Counted from the stretch's first letter, positions 38,101 to 50,200 are shown. The stretch is DNA of 64,000 bases from Hermodice carunculata (GCA_964020975.1 OZ026623.1:84746562-84810561); one strand, 5' to 3'. The notes: generated from the sequence alone by a model not told the origin. Translations and numbers: made by a program.

Positions 38101-38279
38101 TTAACTCATTCCATACTATGGTCCCAGGCCTTGGTCAGTGGTTCTGGCACTGCCTTAAGACTATAGGCTTGTTGGTACTTGAATGAAAGCTCTTTTCATG
38201 AAGAATTTAAATGTGCAACTGTCATCTTAAATCTAGGTAAATATACGTAAATATCAGGGACTGGTATGGAATGAGTTAA
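38101..38279. mobile_element. TTAA-3 MITE, copy 1
   Basis: A 179 bp element bounded by TTAA. It starts TTAACTCATTCCATACTATG and ends GGTATGGAATGAGTTAA. The interior contains GGTACTTGAATGAAAG, the reverse complement of a TTAA-2 interior word. A second copy of identical length is at 53101-53279. Confidence 0.9.
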
Positions 38280-38340
38280 CACAGGTTTTTCTCCAGACAG
38301 CATTTCCAACAGTTTCCCTATTTTTGATGATTTAAAACCC

Positions 38341-39287
38341 CAAGGCAGAATCTAAAATTACTAATGAAAGTATTACCAACATGTATATATTGAGCTAGCA
38401 CCCATTGGTGATTTATACTATTGAATTCCTGGAAATCAAAATTGTCCACACATTCCACTGGAATACCACACTTACGCACTCATAGTGCCTGCTTCTACTA
38501 CCAGGATCGCACGTGATTCCACGGTACTTTTTGGGAATTAGGACACTTGCTGGAGCGGCCAAAAACACAGCATTGCATAAGCGAACAGGACACAAGAAAA
38601 CATAGCTATTTCTGCAGTTGTTGACAAGGTCTCACCTTGAAAATGTGTCTGTGTACAACCGCAAGGTACCAGGCTGCTATACCAACACAAGGAAATTTAC
38701 AAACATGGAAAAGTACCCATGGATGGAAGGGATTACTTTTCATAGTTTCCCCACAAGTGACTTAGCTGGGCAAAAAGGGCTCAGCGTAACTAGGTGACCA
38801 GTCACGCAGGCGATCGTCACGCCTCGCCCCCCCGGGAAAAGTTTGAACTACATTCTGTAAGTGCGGTATTGAGTGAACTCTGATTCATGGGACAAGTACA
38901 TGTATCATTTTCTGGTTGGCGAAAAGCAAGTGAATTGGTGTTGCCTACATTCAGAGAATGTTGATTGATTTTCAGTTACGTCATTATTTTGTCCAGTTCC
39001 TTATCTGTTCTTCATCAACCCTCATACCTGGCCCAGTACTAATAAATTAAATGTATTTTCTAGTGTGGTATGCATACATGATAACTTCACTTGTCTGGTC
39101 ACTATAATTAATGTAGACAGTGAACAACAGATGACCAAAGATTTAGCACAGACTAATCTTGGCTCAGAAAATCTTCAGCAAACTTAGAACACAAATTTAG
39201 GCAAATGTTTCGTAAAATCCAACCACAGCATTTATTATTCATACTGAAAACTATCAGAAATTTACAACTTTGTTTTACTGAACTGAA
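38341..39287. other. Intronic stretch, nothing recognised
   Basis: Glutaminase intron sequence without exons or clear repeats, ended by an A run at 39287-39300. Confidence 0.4.
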
Positions 39288-39479
39288 AAAAAAAAAAAAA
39301 TTCACAGTTGTAGTAGATGGTGCTGCTGTTTCTGCTGATCCCTGATTGCAACCCTTGCGAGTGGAGACACCTGGGGGATAAAAAAACCCAACTCATCTAA
39401 TTGGCCACTAGTTGTCTACTGGATGTGGTGTGTCATGAAAAGCAGCAAAGGCCCAGACCGGTCCCTGCATTGTGCTTAC

Positions 39480-39611
39480 CTCACAGAACTGGATACCACG
39501 GCAACTGTTTCCAAGTTCATCCAATGAGGGACTCCAACTGCATATTCCCATGACATTGGGCACCACAAGGAAGATTGCTCCAGCAACACCTGACTTAGCT
39601 GGTAACCCCAC
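39480..39611 (-). CDS. GLS: Glutaminase exon ([10 protein letters not shown] catalytic segment)
   Basis: 44 codons read [36 protein letters not shown] and CRGIQFCE. It includes the KSGVAG loop, whose Val corresponds to V484 of human KGA, which lines the glutamine pocket. Acceptor CTGTGCAG and donor GAG|GTAAGC, phase 0 on both sides. Confidence 0.98.
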
Positions 39612-39807
39612 CTGCACAGAGGTCGAAGGTCAACGATTACATTTGTAGTTCCTACAGCCATGAACGTTCCTTTCAGTTGTGTTTAGCCTTTCACACTTTT
39701 CAACACATTTACTCTTGAATCACTTAATTGCACCATATTTTGATTTTCGCTTACAGATGGCTCATCATTTTCACAAGCTTACACACAGTACTCTTTTTCA
39801 TGACCCC

Positions 39808-39826
39808 CTCCCCCCCCCCCCCCCCC
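39808..39826. repeat. Poly-C run
   Basis: C homopolymer inside a glutaminase intron. Pro-rich and Gly-rich frames across it are spurious. Confidence 0.85.
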
Positions 39827-40152
39827 ATAAGAGTGCAACTGAACATTTAAAAAAAAATGATCATCACCAGCAAGACCCCCAACACTAAACCAGAGATGGC
39901 TTTCTCGCTTCATGCATTCAGCGTAGGTCTGTGTTGAATACAGGGATGTAATAGTCTGCAAGTGCAGAGTGCCTGAAGATCATGTTAATGACACCAGCAT
40001 TTTTTTATTTATTTTGTTCCAGTATTTTGATGATGAAAACTTAAAATAAAACCCCACAATGAAACAGTATTTTGCCATAGGATAAACAGGAACTAGGTCC
40101 AATATAATGACTTCAAATTTCAGCTAGATGGGTTATAATGCAAAAACCATGT

Positions 40153-40153
<1 letters not shown>

Positions 40154-40190
<37 letters not shown>

Positions 40191-40221
40191 GTGTATATAT
40201 ATATGTATATGTATATATATA

Positions 40222-40288
<67 letters not shown>
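40154..40288. repeat. (TA)n / (TATG)n microsatellite
   Basis: About 130 bp TA-rich array with TATG and GTGTGT interruptions in a glutaminase intron. Confidence 0.95.
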
Positions 40289-40292
<4 letters not shown>

Positions 40293-40767
40293 GTGTTTTT
40301 TCAGTAACCTGTCATTATTGCCACTTGATACAGCTGACTTCAATACCAATATAAACCTCCAAACTGTTTTGCCTTGCATAAAAGAGAAGCAGAATATTTT
40401 GGTATCAATCCATGGAAAATTGGACCCTTTGTGAAATATAAAGATCTTAATTCCATGTCTTTATTTTGTACAAATGTTTTATTAATTGGGAGACAAATAC
40501 ATCAACTATATTTACATCCATGAATGTACATTTGGCACTCCAGTACAGCTAGAGGTGCATTTATGTGTGTTCTGTGTCGACTACATAAATATAGGAAGTC
40601 AGGGTTCTGAAACAAGCTGGCAATTGAAGATAACCTGCACTTCAAAATGCTAGACCTGGGAAATGATAAGAATGCACAGGTGAAAGGAATTTCTTTTAAA
40701 ATCAAATTTACAAGAAGCAAGACCTTCAACTTGCCATGACCTGTGAGTAATTACACCTGGGTCTTAC

Positions 40768-40944
40768 CTTGAAGGCAAATTGTCCGGAGTAGTCGTACAT
40801 GCCACAGGAATGCATCAAAGACAACGTGTTCCTCACAGCGTCGCCAGACAGCACACGCTCACCTGTTATTGGACAGATGCCCCCATTGGCCAGTGTTGCC
40901 GCAATTACACTGGCCGACTCTGCCGTTACTTCTACTGAACATAA
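40768..40944 (-). CDS. GLS: Glutaminase exon (catalytic core with CGMYDYSG)
   Basis: 59 codons start [20 protein letters not shown] and include [18 protein letters not shown] and [17 protein letters not shown]. The Tyr in CGMYDYSG corresponds to catalytic Y466 of human KGA. Acceptor TTGTCTTCAG and donor AAG|GTAAGA, phase 0 on both sides. This is the most conserved exon and shows no damage. Confidence 0.98.
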
Positions 40945-41090
40945 CTGAAGACAAAGAATTTAAGTTATTGGCATAAAGTTAATGATAACTTATCAATGTT
41001 GTAAATTTATACCTAATAGGAGACATTCATATTTAACTGTGATCTTGCATACTTCCTGTGTTGCCGGGGCAACAGACTGATGCTTCCTCC

Positions 41091-41368
41091 ATGATCAGGG
41101 CAGATTTGTATTATACTACATAAACATCCATAAATAGCACATTTTCAACCAAAAGATAGCCTATGTCTAATCAATTTAGGCATCCTTTATGTTTCAAATA
41201 TATGTAACACATTTTCTTAAGATTATTGTGTGTTCGTGTTGTTTATTTTATTGAGAAGTACTTTTGACCATGCTAAATACATGGATCTGCCCTGATGCAG
41301 GTGGCTCCCTCTTTTGCTCAATAGGTGCTAGAGTAGGACCGCATTTAGATATGAATATGTTCTATTAA
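41091..41368 (+). repeat. Foldback repeat FB-1, copy 2
   Basis: Reverse complement of 4142-4410. ATGATCAGGGCAGAT at the left and ATCTGCCCTGATGCAG (41285-41300) face each other as inverted repeats. The GTGGCTCCCTCTTTTGCTCA extension beyond them is shared with copy 1, so the element or the duplicated unit is larger than the inverted part. Intronic. Confidence 0.7.
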
Positions 41369-41720
41369 ACAGGAAAGAAATTACAAAAGAATTTTAGGTC
41401 TCATGTTGTTCATATTTTTATTTATTTGTTTATTTTATCTACTTTTTTCTGCAATAATAATTTTCGGCTTGCAAAGTGATATCTGCATGTCACCCAATTT
41501 GTCAAAAATTTGAAAACTGGGACATTCTTGTTTTACAGTTGGGGCATGCAGCTTATACAGTCCAAAATATCAAGGATGCCAGTTAGAAATTTTGATACCA
41601 GTGAACACTGAGGTGACAAACACATAAATGTTACAGCATCATCAGTTGTGTCCCTGCTAGCACCTTGCCATGCCCTTGCACACTGCACACTTGTGAAAGC
41701 TGAAAACTAAGATAACAGAA

Positions 41721-44434
41721 CAAGAGGGCTGTGTGAACAGCCCATGCTCAGCTGACCTAGACATTCATCACACTTGCAGCTCTGTGAGCTTGGGATAGGA
41801 TCAAGGTCACCAATGCACTGAGTAAGTCTGACCTTTATAGAAGAACACTAACATGTGCAACATCAAGGTCCCAGTTCAAGTAGTTCTCAAGTTATAGTGA
41901 AGAGTAAAATTCATGTATGTTGCACTGTGAACCCAGAAGTGAGGTCAAGGTCACTTATGAACTGTCTAAGCATGACCTTAATAGAGAAACATTAACATGT
42001 GCAACATCAAGATCCTAACTCAAAACAGATCTCAAGTTATCAAGTGAACAGTAAATCTTGTGTCACTTATCCTCTGACCTTAGGAATGAGGTCAAGCTCC
42101 TAACATCACTGGAGCATGACCATTTGCACGAAATAGGTAGACACTTATAAAAGGTACATCCCTACCAAGTTTAGCACAAATCTGGCCAAAATTATTTCAG
42201 TTATAACCATTACAAGAAATTCCCATGTTATACTTTCCGATGAAAACTTTTTTGAAGATTTTCGAAAAAAATCATAAAAAATCCAAAAATCACTGGAGCG
42301 TGACCATTTGAACACACTTGGCAGAGACCCATGCAAGGTACGTTGCTATCACGTTTGAAGTAAATCTGACAGACAGTTTCTTCACAGAAGTCCAAAATGT
42401 GAATTACCATTAGAATGCCCATTGACTTGCACAGTAAGAAAAATAAAAGGTACATTTACCGATAAGTAACCGAATTGAAAAAAAAATTGTTAAAAATCAG
42501 GAATCCACAGCAGTTCTACCTTGTAAACATCTTTGCTTGACCCTTTCGCAAGGAAGATATCCACAAAGTTTCAACTTAATCTGAGAGATGGATCTGGAGA
42601 AGAAGTGACAAGTAACAAAAAAAACCCCACAAAAATTCATAAAAAAATTTTTAAAAAAAATTGCAGCACCACCTCGTGAACAAATTAAGGACTTGGAGTC
42701 CCTAAGGTGACACAAAAAGTAGGTCACCAACTTTTTGCCTCACCATGACCCCATGATTGTGTGACCTTAACCTATTTTGCAAGATCATTGAGCACGTAAG
42801 AAAGGGACATATAATTCAATACCTTGATAAAGAGTAAGGCGAGCTTTGCCAAATGTACCACAAGTGTGTGTCATGTAGAAGTTTGATATTGCATAATATG
42901 GCTAAGCTTGATTGATATTTCAAGGTCTTGGATTGAATTTCAGTCAAGTTATAGGTGGTGCCACTAGTATCTTAAGCAACCGAAAGTTTGACCTCGTCTA
43001 CAATCCCACTACATTTCGCTAAGGTCCGTAACAAATTAAGGATGCTGGACTGGTAACAAGATTGTCACACTTTAACCCATATATTACACCACAAGTAAAA
43101 TGTCTCGGCGGGTTTTGGCACATTTCGGCAGGAGCCGGCGGGTCTCGGCGAGACTCAGCGGGTGCCGGTGGGAGTGGGCGGCTACCGGCGGGAGAGATTA
43201 GTGAAAGGCATCTCTCCCGCCGCTAACCGCCCACTCCCACCGACAACCGCCCACTCCCGCTGACAACCGCCTAAACCCGCCGAGCCCACAGAGGCTGCCA
43301 CTGGCCTCGGCGGGAGTGGGCGGTTATCGGCAGTACCATGGCCGAGTCCCGCCGAGACCCGCCTGGACCCGCCGAAAACCGCCCGCTCCCGCCGAAATGT
43401 GCCAAAACCCGCCGAGACATTTTATTAGTGCACAATACTACAGGCAGAGCCAATCAAAATGTTACCAATCTGAATGTGTGCCCTGTCTCCCACTTTCCAT
43501 ACATGGTCTGTTTGTTCAGATCAGGTAATAAAAACAGTAAATTCGGACAAGTAGCAACACCATAATCATTGGGTCACGGTGACCCAAAAAGTAGGTCACC
43601 AAATAGAGTTTTATGTACAATGCAATCAAGTGCAATGTTGGTCTGGCCACTCAATTCTCTTTGCCATTGATGTCCAAGCTGCATCCTGCCATTACAAATA
43701 ACCTTTTTCAACTTTATAGGCCTGGTGACCTCTTAAAAATATGTCAAGGTCACTGATATTACATGGACATGGCGTGTAAATTTGGCCAGTCTAATCCAAT
43801 TACTTTTTGAGATGTGGGATTTTATATCTTAAAACACATTTTGGCTCATAATTTTGGTCACATCCTAGGTGGTGCCACTAGTATGACAAGTTACATAGAC
43901 TTTCATCTCGGCCACAATCCCACCAAATTTCATGAAGATCTATTACACATTAAGAATGCTAGAGTGCTTACAAGATTTTTACATTTTGACCCATATATTA
44001 CATTACACCACAGATGTGGTGTAGTTGGTCTGTGTGTTTCCCATTTTCGGCTGGGTGATTGGTGCCAAAAATTTTGCTGGTTGGAGACCTGTACATTCCG
44101 TGGTCACAAAACATGATATACTTTCGGTGTTCCTTTGATGCTGGTGGACTTACATTTGTACAGTCCCCAATCTGGGACAACTCCAAATACAGTACTTGTA
44201 CTGGATAAATTACAATGAACTGGACCGTGTAGATAATGGCAATCATGCATAATGGCTTCCACTGAACCATTCTTTTTAAGAACACTTCATAAGTCCTGAA
44301 AGTTATATGAGGCTATCTTCAAAACTTAGGGCTGTATTGCATTCACAAGCAAAAAGTTTACGGACAGACAGACAGACAGAGACAGACAGAGTGATCGCAT
44401 AAGCTCTGCGACCTTTGGCCAGCAGAGCTAAAAA
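41721..44434 (+). repeat. Long AGGTCA-rich repeat region LR-1, one or two copies
   Basis: Begins AAGAGGGCTGTGTGAACAGC and ends GGCCAGCAGAGCTAAAAA. The first 400 bp hold two tandem units of about 150 bp sharing AACATGTGCAACATCAAG. 43.56-44.43 kb matches 25.6-26.76 kb block for block. A GC-rich element (43096-43424) lies inside it. No coding frame. Intronic in glutaminase. Confidence 0.6.
43096..43424. mobile_element. GC-1: very GC-rich element with perfect terminal inverted repeats
   Basis: 329 bp of sequence built from CGGCGGG and GTGGGCGG words in otherwise AT-rich DNA. The left end TAAAATGTCTCGGCGGGTTT continues for about 34 bp as a perfect inverse of the right end, which finishes CCCGCCGAGACATTTTA. 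Degenerate CGGCGGG/CCCGCCG words continue the pairing inward. An inner hairpin GGCGGGAGAGAT...ATCTCTCCCGCC lies at about 43188-43222. The ends may include a TA or TTA duplication. No credible protein. Confidence 0.85.
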
Positions 44435-45307
44435 CTCACCCGAGGAAGTTCAGACCTTATTCGTACAACAGAAGGTAGTGTTACAAACTGATATTCACAT
44501 GTCATGAAAAAAGGTGCAGGAAACTGAACCTAAAAGTACTAGAATAACCCTCCTGAAGGATGTGTTTATATGGCATTTCCATGCCACAGGCCTATGAAGT
44601 GAAATAGTAGTGGCCAAACTTTGGTTACTACGTTGAAGGGTCTGGTACGAGCCACACCTACCCTCCATTGTGAACAATTTTTGACATAAGAAAGGGTACA
44701 TACTGGTTCAGGGGTAGGTAAAAAATTGTTCTTACCTGAACTTGTACTATACAAATTTAGTAATTATGGTTTGTTTGACAGGTATTCTTCTTTATAATGA
44801 AGCTCTGCATTTATAAGCAAAACTTCCCGTATTTACCCAATTCATCATTTGCCACATTCCTATTCATTCACTATTACGTGGGCTGTCTTTGCTGAATATT
44901 TAGCTTAGACAAGGAACCCATACTCAGAGAGACATGTATTGGGTATAGGTTCCAAAACATGTTCTGAGTAGTTACCCGCTGAAGACCCTTTAATTTATTT
45001 GGAATAATACAGCCTATGTCAAAATTCTACAGAAGAACGTGTGCAATATGGACAATAGTGCTTCCATATGTATACATGTATAGGTTAGACAGTGACAGGT
45101 TAGCTTATGGAGAGTGAAGAGTTCGGACAGCGGAATAGGGTAATGACTACTGGGAAGTGGTTCTGGACAAAAAGACATATACAATAATAAAATTGAAGCT
45201 GTGACTTCATGTCTGATACAAAATGACAGGAAAGTAACATTTTACAGAGAGGAATATTAGTCTGCTAATTCCATGCTAAGATTTGGTGAAAGGTAACATT
45301 TTCTCAC

Positions 45308-45358
45308 CTGGAAGTAAAATTCCATGGTCTGTATCAAATTTGTGCCTTCAGGAAAACA
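45308..45358 (-). CDS. GLS: Glutaminase short exon (CFPEGT...FYFQ)
   Basis: 17 codons read CFPEGTNLIQTMEFYFQ, matching CFPEGTDMVGILDFYFQ of human KGA. The Tyr in FYFQ corresponds to catalytic Y414. Acceptor TTTTTACAG and donor CAG|GTGAGA, phase 0 on both sides. Too short to stand out as an ORF, but secured by homology and the two splice sites. Confidence 0.96.
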
Positions 45359-46912
45359 CTGTAAAAATATAACAGGAAAATGCTATTAAAAAACAATTTC
45401 ATTAATACAGATGATTTGCAGTATCTTATTGTCATTTGAATTTGTAACTTTACTACAAATGTACAGAAATTGCTTGATTTACCAAAAGATTAAAACCTTG
45501 TACCCAGCGGTAACTTGCACATTCTATTATTGTACCTGGTCATTTTGAAATTCACGAGGTTCATTCATGGCAAAGCCAGATAATTCTAGCGTGTATGCAT
45601 GTACATGTATTGAAGCATTTTAGCTTGATGGGCCTGACTACTATTTAATGGCCTTTCGCTTTTGCTAGAGTTCTGATACTTAAATTTGATGTACATTCAA
45701 AGTGTTTTGCATCTAACATTGGCAGCATCTTAATACATGGAGCTCCATAGTCATAAGAGAAATCACATAACTTTCATCTCTCCTCTGCCCTGCATGTCTC
45801 TCAGTATAGACTTTTATCTTCCCCCTTGCACTGTCATAAGGACTGGCTGATCCACATGTAGGAAGGCAACATTCTTTGAGCTATCATCAAGCTCTCATTA
45901 CCGATCAATCCGATATCAATTATGATAAACGGAGCAAACAGCACCAAGGAATCTTGAAGAAATAACAACGCCAAGTCGACAAGTGTATTAAGTGATATGT
46001 GAAAAATCCGGGGCAGCCTCCCCCAATGCGTTTCGGGCCCCTGGCCCTTCATAAAGGCACAGGAGGCTACTCCACTTTACTTGAGGCTAACTTTACACTG
46101 TAAGCACTTTGTTTGAGGCTCATATTTCGATACATGTAAGTCGTAGACAGTGCTGCCCTCTGTGATCATCATTGTGACTTATAGTCAGAAGTTCTTACAA
46201 ATGGTTTCTTGCATATCTGACGATAAATGAACATTTTTTTGCACTGGATATTCCATTCTACTTGAGAATTATTAAAGGCCGTAGTATAAAACTAAGTGAC
46301 GCCTTATCACAATGAATTATCAAAGCCATTCCACTCTAGTGTAACTTCTTTGTCAACAATGAGCACATTGGTGCCCCCTGCCATTAATAGTATCAGTTTG
46401 TAAGCTTTGGCACGCAACTGAAACAATTATCTTTTGATTTTTAGCTGCATCAGAATGTTCTTGTTCTGTAATGTTTATATCATATATGTAAATAACATAC
46501 ACAGAGTGTTCTAATGATTCTGAAAGCTCTTAATACCAATGAGAGACACTTTTGTCATGTGAAATTTGTATTTTTCGGATTTCTCTTCATCATAGGTTCA
46601 CAGTCAGACTCCAGAGAGCTAGGACGTCTGGGGTGTGACAAATGTACACATTTCATTTTTTGACAGTGAACTGCGCATATAAAATAAATAAAGTGTACCC
46701 ATTAAGGACATGCATCCTATCATCAAAACGTAAACTTATAGATTAAGTGCAACATGAATTACATATGTGTATGTATTATGATGATTCAAAATTGATTTTC
46801 TTTACTGCAGTCAATAATAATGAAACCTTAAGAGTTGGGGACTGTGAGACCTCTGGACATACACATAATGATTTTACGCCAGACATGAATTCATATGACA
46901 CAGTTCACTCAC

Positions 46913-46979
46913 TTTGTTTTCTCTCATGTAATAACCGAGGGCAAAATTTCTGTCCGCCGTCTCACGCTCTGAAAGATAT
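46913..46979 (-). CDS. GLS: Glutaminase exon (SERETADRNFALGYY)
   Basis: One base completes a Thr codon, then 22 codons read YLSERETADRNFALGYYMRE and NK. E and N of SERE and DRNF correspond to E381 and N388 of human KGA (substrate contacts), and the second Tyr of GYY to Y394. The acceptor is TTGAACAG. An alternative CTTTCAG 11 bases further in would break the frame. Donor AAA|GTGAGT. Confidence 0.94.
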
Positions 46980-47042
46980 CTGTTCAAAGCAAGAAAACAT
47001 TCCCATTAACATTCTTCTCTTGTACTTTGTAGTAACAAGGGA

Positions 47043-47229
47043 CAGTGGTACCTGTCTTGAGAGACCCCTCCAGTGAGAGACCACATATCTTTCAAGACCA
47101 TTCTCTCAGAACACTGTGCTATCTTTTCCATGTTATTATACCTCTAATGAAAGACCACCTGTTTTGGGAGACCACATTTTCACCTGCCCTTGGGGTGGTC
47201 TCTCAAGACAGGGACAAAATTCTTCACTG
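47043..47229. mobile_element. TA-1 MITE copy, right end eroded
   Basis: Starts CAGTGGTACCTGTCTTGAGA. It carries AATGAAAGACCACCTGTTTT and GGGGTGGTCTCTCAAGACAG. Very similar to the copy at 60585-60764, but the right terminus after GGGAC is degraded. Intronic. Confidence 0.8.
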
Positions 47230-48000
47230 TCTCTGTTTTTATATTTTAGAGGTAGGCAGTGACAAGAAGAGACATAGAGTACTTCTGCTGAATTTCTGGT
47301 TTTGATGATATTGGGGTGTTGCAGGACATAAGACTTTTTGAAATAAATGAAGCAGACAAATCATTTTTTTTTCACCTTGATGACTCCAACCACCACACCC
47401 AGAATTCTGATAATCATTAAACTAACTTTAAAACATTCTTCCTCTCATATTTCATTCCTTGAAAAGGCAATGTGAAAGATCATGTCGTCATTCATAAGTT
47501 ACATCAAGCTACTCACTGTTTTCTTCATTAATATGTTCAAACAATGTTACTCAATAAGTGTTGCCAAATTTCAAAGCCAATAAACCTATACAGCTATCTG
47601 GATGCTATTGCATTTTGCATTGTCATTTCAGCAGTCCTACTCTCCAAAACGTGGTGCCACCTGGTGTGCATAGTCAACATAACACTCACCTTTTGAGCTA
47701 ATTTTTCTTCTGTGCAAAATAGGCTGAAAAGTCCTATTAGAAAATTCTTAATATAGTTCTGCAGAGTTCCTAATGAGATTTTTAAGACAAGACATATAAT
47801 CTCATCTGAATCAACAAAAAGCAAATGGAAGCAGATCTGCAGCTTTTCTAGATCTGTGGCACCTCTCAATACTCGTCTTACTCTAATTTTTGATTGACTT
47901 ATCTGTATAGATTCCTTGAATTTTCTGAGTGACAATGCCCCTTGATCCATCAAAATTTCAAACCAGTCCCAGTCAATGTCATAATTTAAAAAAAAAAAAA

Positions 48001-48240
48001 ATTCAGTGTCACATTTTTGACTGAGTCTACAGCTTTACTTGGAGTGCTTTGTAGTATTGCCTCCAAAGTCGTCGAGGAAAGCTGTTGACCTAGACTACTA
48101 TATTTTCTGTAACTACAGGCATGTTGGTACTTGAATGAAAGGTCTTTTTACAAGGAACATGAACCTAGCACCTTTATCATAATTCAGAGCCATTCATTCC
48201 AAGGATTTCAACGGTAGTCACCGTTGGCACTGAAAGACCT
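48001..48240 (-). mobile_element. TTAA-2 MITE copy, reverse orientation
   Basis: Left end ATTCAGTGTCACATTTTTGA. The core is GAGTCTACAGCTTTACTTGG...GAGGAAAGCTGTTGAC, then CATGTTGGTACTTGAATGAA, AAGGAACATGAACCTAGCAC and the right end GTTGGCACTGAAAGACCT. Intronic. Confidence 0.75.
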
Positions 48241-48297
48241 ACAGCATGTTTCCCTAGAGCTGTTGAGTGGTCCCTGTTTTGTGTGATCATTAAAACG

Positions 48298-48440
48298 ACA
48301 GGGTACCAGTCTTCAATGGCCACTGTTTCTGGATATTTTACTCAGTATTTTTCATCTTGTCAAAGTACAGCCACTTGTTGTGAAAGACCACAATTTGGTC
48401 ACCACATCGAGATGGGCTCTCCAAAACAGGTTTCACCATG
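48298..48440. mobile_element. Degraded TA-1 MITE
   Basis: ACAGGGTACCAGTCTTCAAT, GTGAAAGACCACAATTTGG and GGGCTCTCCAAAACAGG match the arms of the TA-1 family. Ends are lost. Confidence 0.45.
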
Positions 48441-48654
48441 TTATCATCTGGCATATCACACTCCTGGTATCCAGGCAATCCCTTCAAATGCATGCCTTAC
48501 TACATGTACATACTTAACAGTTTTCACCCTGCGGGACACAATGCTATTTAGTGGCTTGCTACTTTTTCCCATTAAAATTTACCCGAAAAAAAAATTATCC
48601 TGTATTCCAAATCTTGTGCACTTCTTTTTCCATCGATCATGATATAGGAGATTA

Positions 48655-48725
48655 ACCAACAGCTTTCCTTGGCACATTCTCCACACAATATCCAGGTTGC
48701 ACAACAGAAAGCTGTTAATTCAGCA
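48655..48725. repeat. TTAA-MITE hairpin core remnant
   Basis: TTAACCAACAGCTTTCCTTG...AACAGAAAGCTGTTAATTCAG keeps the palindromic core only. Confidence 0.6.
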
Positions 48726-49332
48726 GAAATTTATTTTGCATGTCCCCAAAAAGATGTGACAGCATCAACTGGTCTGTTAAACACTCTTACACTCTATTTT
48801 TGATATATTTTCATCCATTTTTTTGTACACATTTTTGATGTAAGCTAGACCATTTTTTTTTTTGCTTTACCCGACTGACTTGAGTATTTACTTTAAAGAT
48901 ATTTAATCTATTCACTGTTTTGTGCATTAACATGTTCTAGCAATGTCACTCAAGAACTGTTGCCAAACTCTGAAACCAATAAACCCAGTCACCAATGCAT
49001 TCAATGACATTCCATCACGCATGGTCCTTTCAACATTCTAATGCTCCTCTACGTGCTGCCCCCTGGTGTGCTTAATCTACATAATAGTCCTCTCATCAGG
49101 TAATTTTGTTTCTGTGGCAAAAAAGGCCGAAAAGTCAAAATTGAATTAGAAACTCTTAATCTAGTTCCACAAAGAGTTTCTAAGAAGATTTTGAAGCCAC
49201 AATATTCAATCTTTTTGTCCCAAATGAGAAGATTAATGAATGCACTGCATTGTGTCAGCTCAAATTCATGTCATGAAAGTCACCACTGTTCAGCTTAATG
49301 ACACTTGAATGGCCAAGAAAAAGGGAACTTAC

Positions 49333-49391
49333 GTTGCATTACTAAAACCTACATGCTCTCCACCTGCCATTCTTTTGTACTGGTTGAATGC
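49333..49391 (-). CDS. GLS: Glutaminase exon (KRMAGGEHVGFSNA)
   Basis: 59 bases read AFNQYKRMAGGEHVGFSNA plus the first two bases of Thr, matching VMQFLNKMAGNEYVGFSNAT of human KGA in length and position. Acceptor CTTTGCAG and donor AAC|GTAAGT. It restores the frame between the neighbouring exons exactly (phase 0 in, phase 2 out). Confidence 0.94.
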
Positions 49392-49517
49392 CTGCAAAGT
49401 AAAGAAAGGCCCCACATTTATACATTGCATACACCTAATGTTCTTCATCCTCATTATATTAAGCTCGAATTATGGTGAGATTTGCACATTAAAATTCTCC
49501 ACATTCTGAGCTTTCGT

Positions 49518-49764
49518 TTTACCCTATAGCGCCTTACATCCGCCATATCCGCTTGGTGGTTAAATGTCATCTGCTTCTGCGTTTTTGACTAATTTCTGCA
49601 GAAATGAAAGATGATTTGAAGGAGAATTGTAGAAGAAACAAACCAAAATGCCATTAACCAGATCAACAGCTTTCCTCTGAATACATGTAGGTTGGGAGCT
49701 AAGCGCTGAATACACACCCAGGAAAGCTGTTGACTCCTTCCAAATTCAAGGGGTGACGGGTTAA
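49518..49764 (+). mobile_element. TTAA-1 MITE copy, diverged
   Basis: Start TTTTACCCTATAGCGCCTTA. The core is CAGATCAACAGCTTTCCTCT...CCAGGAAAGCTGTTGACTCC, with the inner loop GTTGGGAGCTAAGCGCTGAA. Ends AAATTCAAGGGGTGACGGGTTAA. Intronic. Confidence 0.75.
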
Positions 49765-49958
49765 ATATCAAGATGCATATTTTGAAATCCTTTTTTTTAG
49801 GCTTGAGCCTAACAAGTAAATCTGCGGTCAAGGCAAACAGTTGTCCTTGGATTTATTTTGTGGCGAGTAAGCCACAGGATCTCCTTAATCCCCACTATTT
49901 ATATCACGTGCAAGGCTAAAGGGTCAAGGTAGTTTCACCTTTTACATAGGTACATGTA

Positions 49959-50200
49959 CAGTTGTCCCTATCCTCACAGACCCTCCTTTGACAGACCACT
50001 TGCCTTGAAAGACCACCTGTTCAGGATGCTTTATAGCTGGATCTCCAGGACCATCTCCATAGAGACCATTTCTATATTACGACCACCAATTTACAGACCT
50101 CCTTAATGTTTATCTTTTTATTATATCCTCCGTTAAGACCACTTCCCTATTAAGACATTTTTTCAGTCCCTTAGGTGGTCTTGATAAGGAGATTCTTCTT
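49959..50200. mobile_element. Diverged TA-1-like MITE
   Basis: Starts TACAGTTGTCCCTATCCTCA. It contains TTGAAAGACCACCTGTTCAG and TTAGGTGGTCTTGATAAGGA. Arm words match the family, but order and right end are unclear. Confidence 0.45.

Noticed and set aside
47594-47953. 119-codon minus-strand frame inside a glutaminase intron
   Set aside because: Does not match glutaminase. The expected residues are found in the exons at 46913-46979 and 49333-49391 instead.
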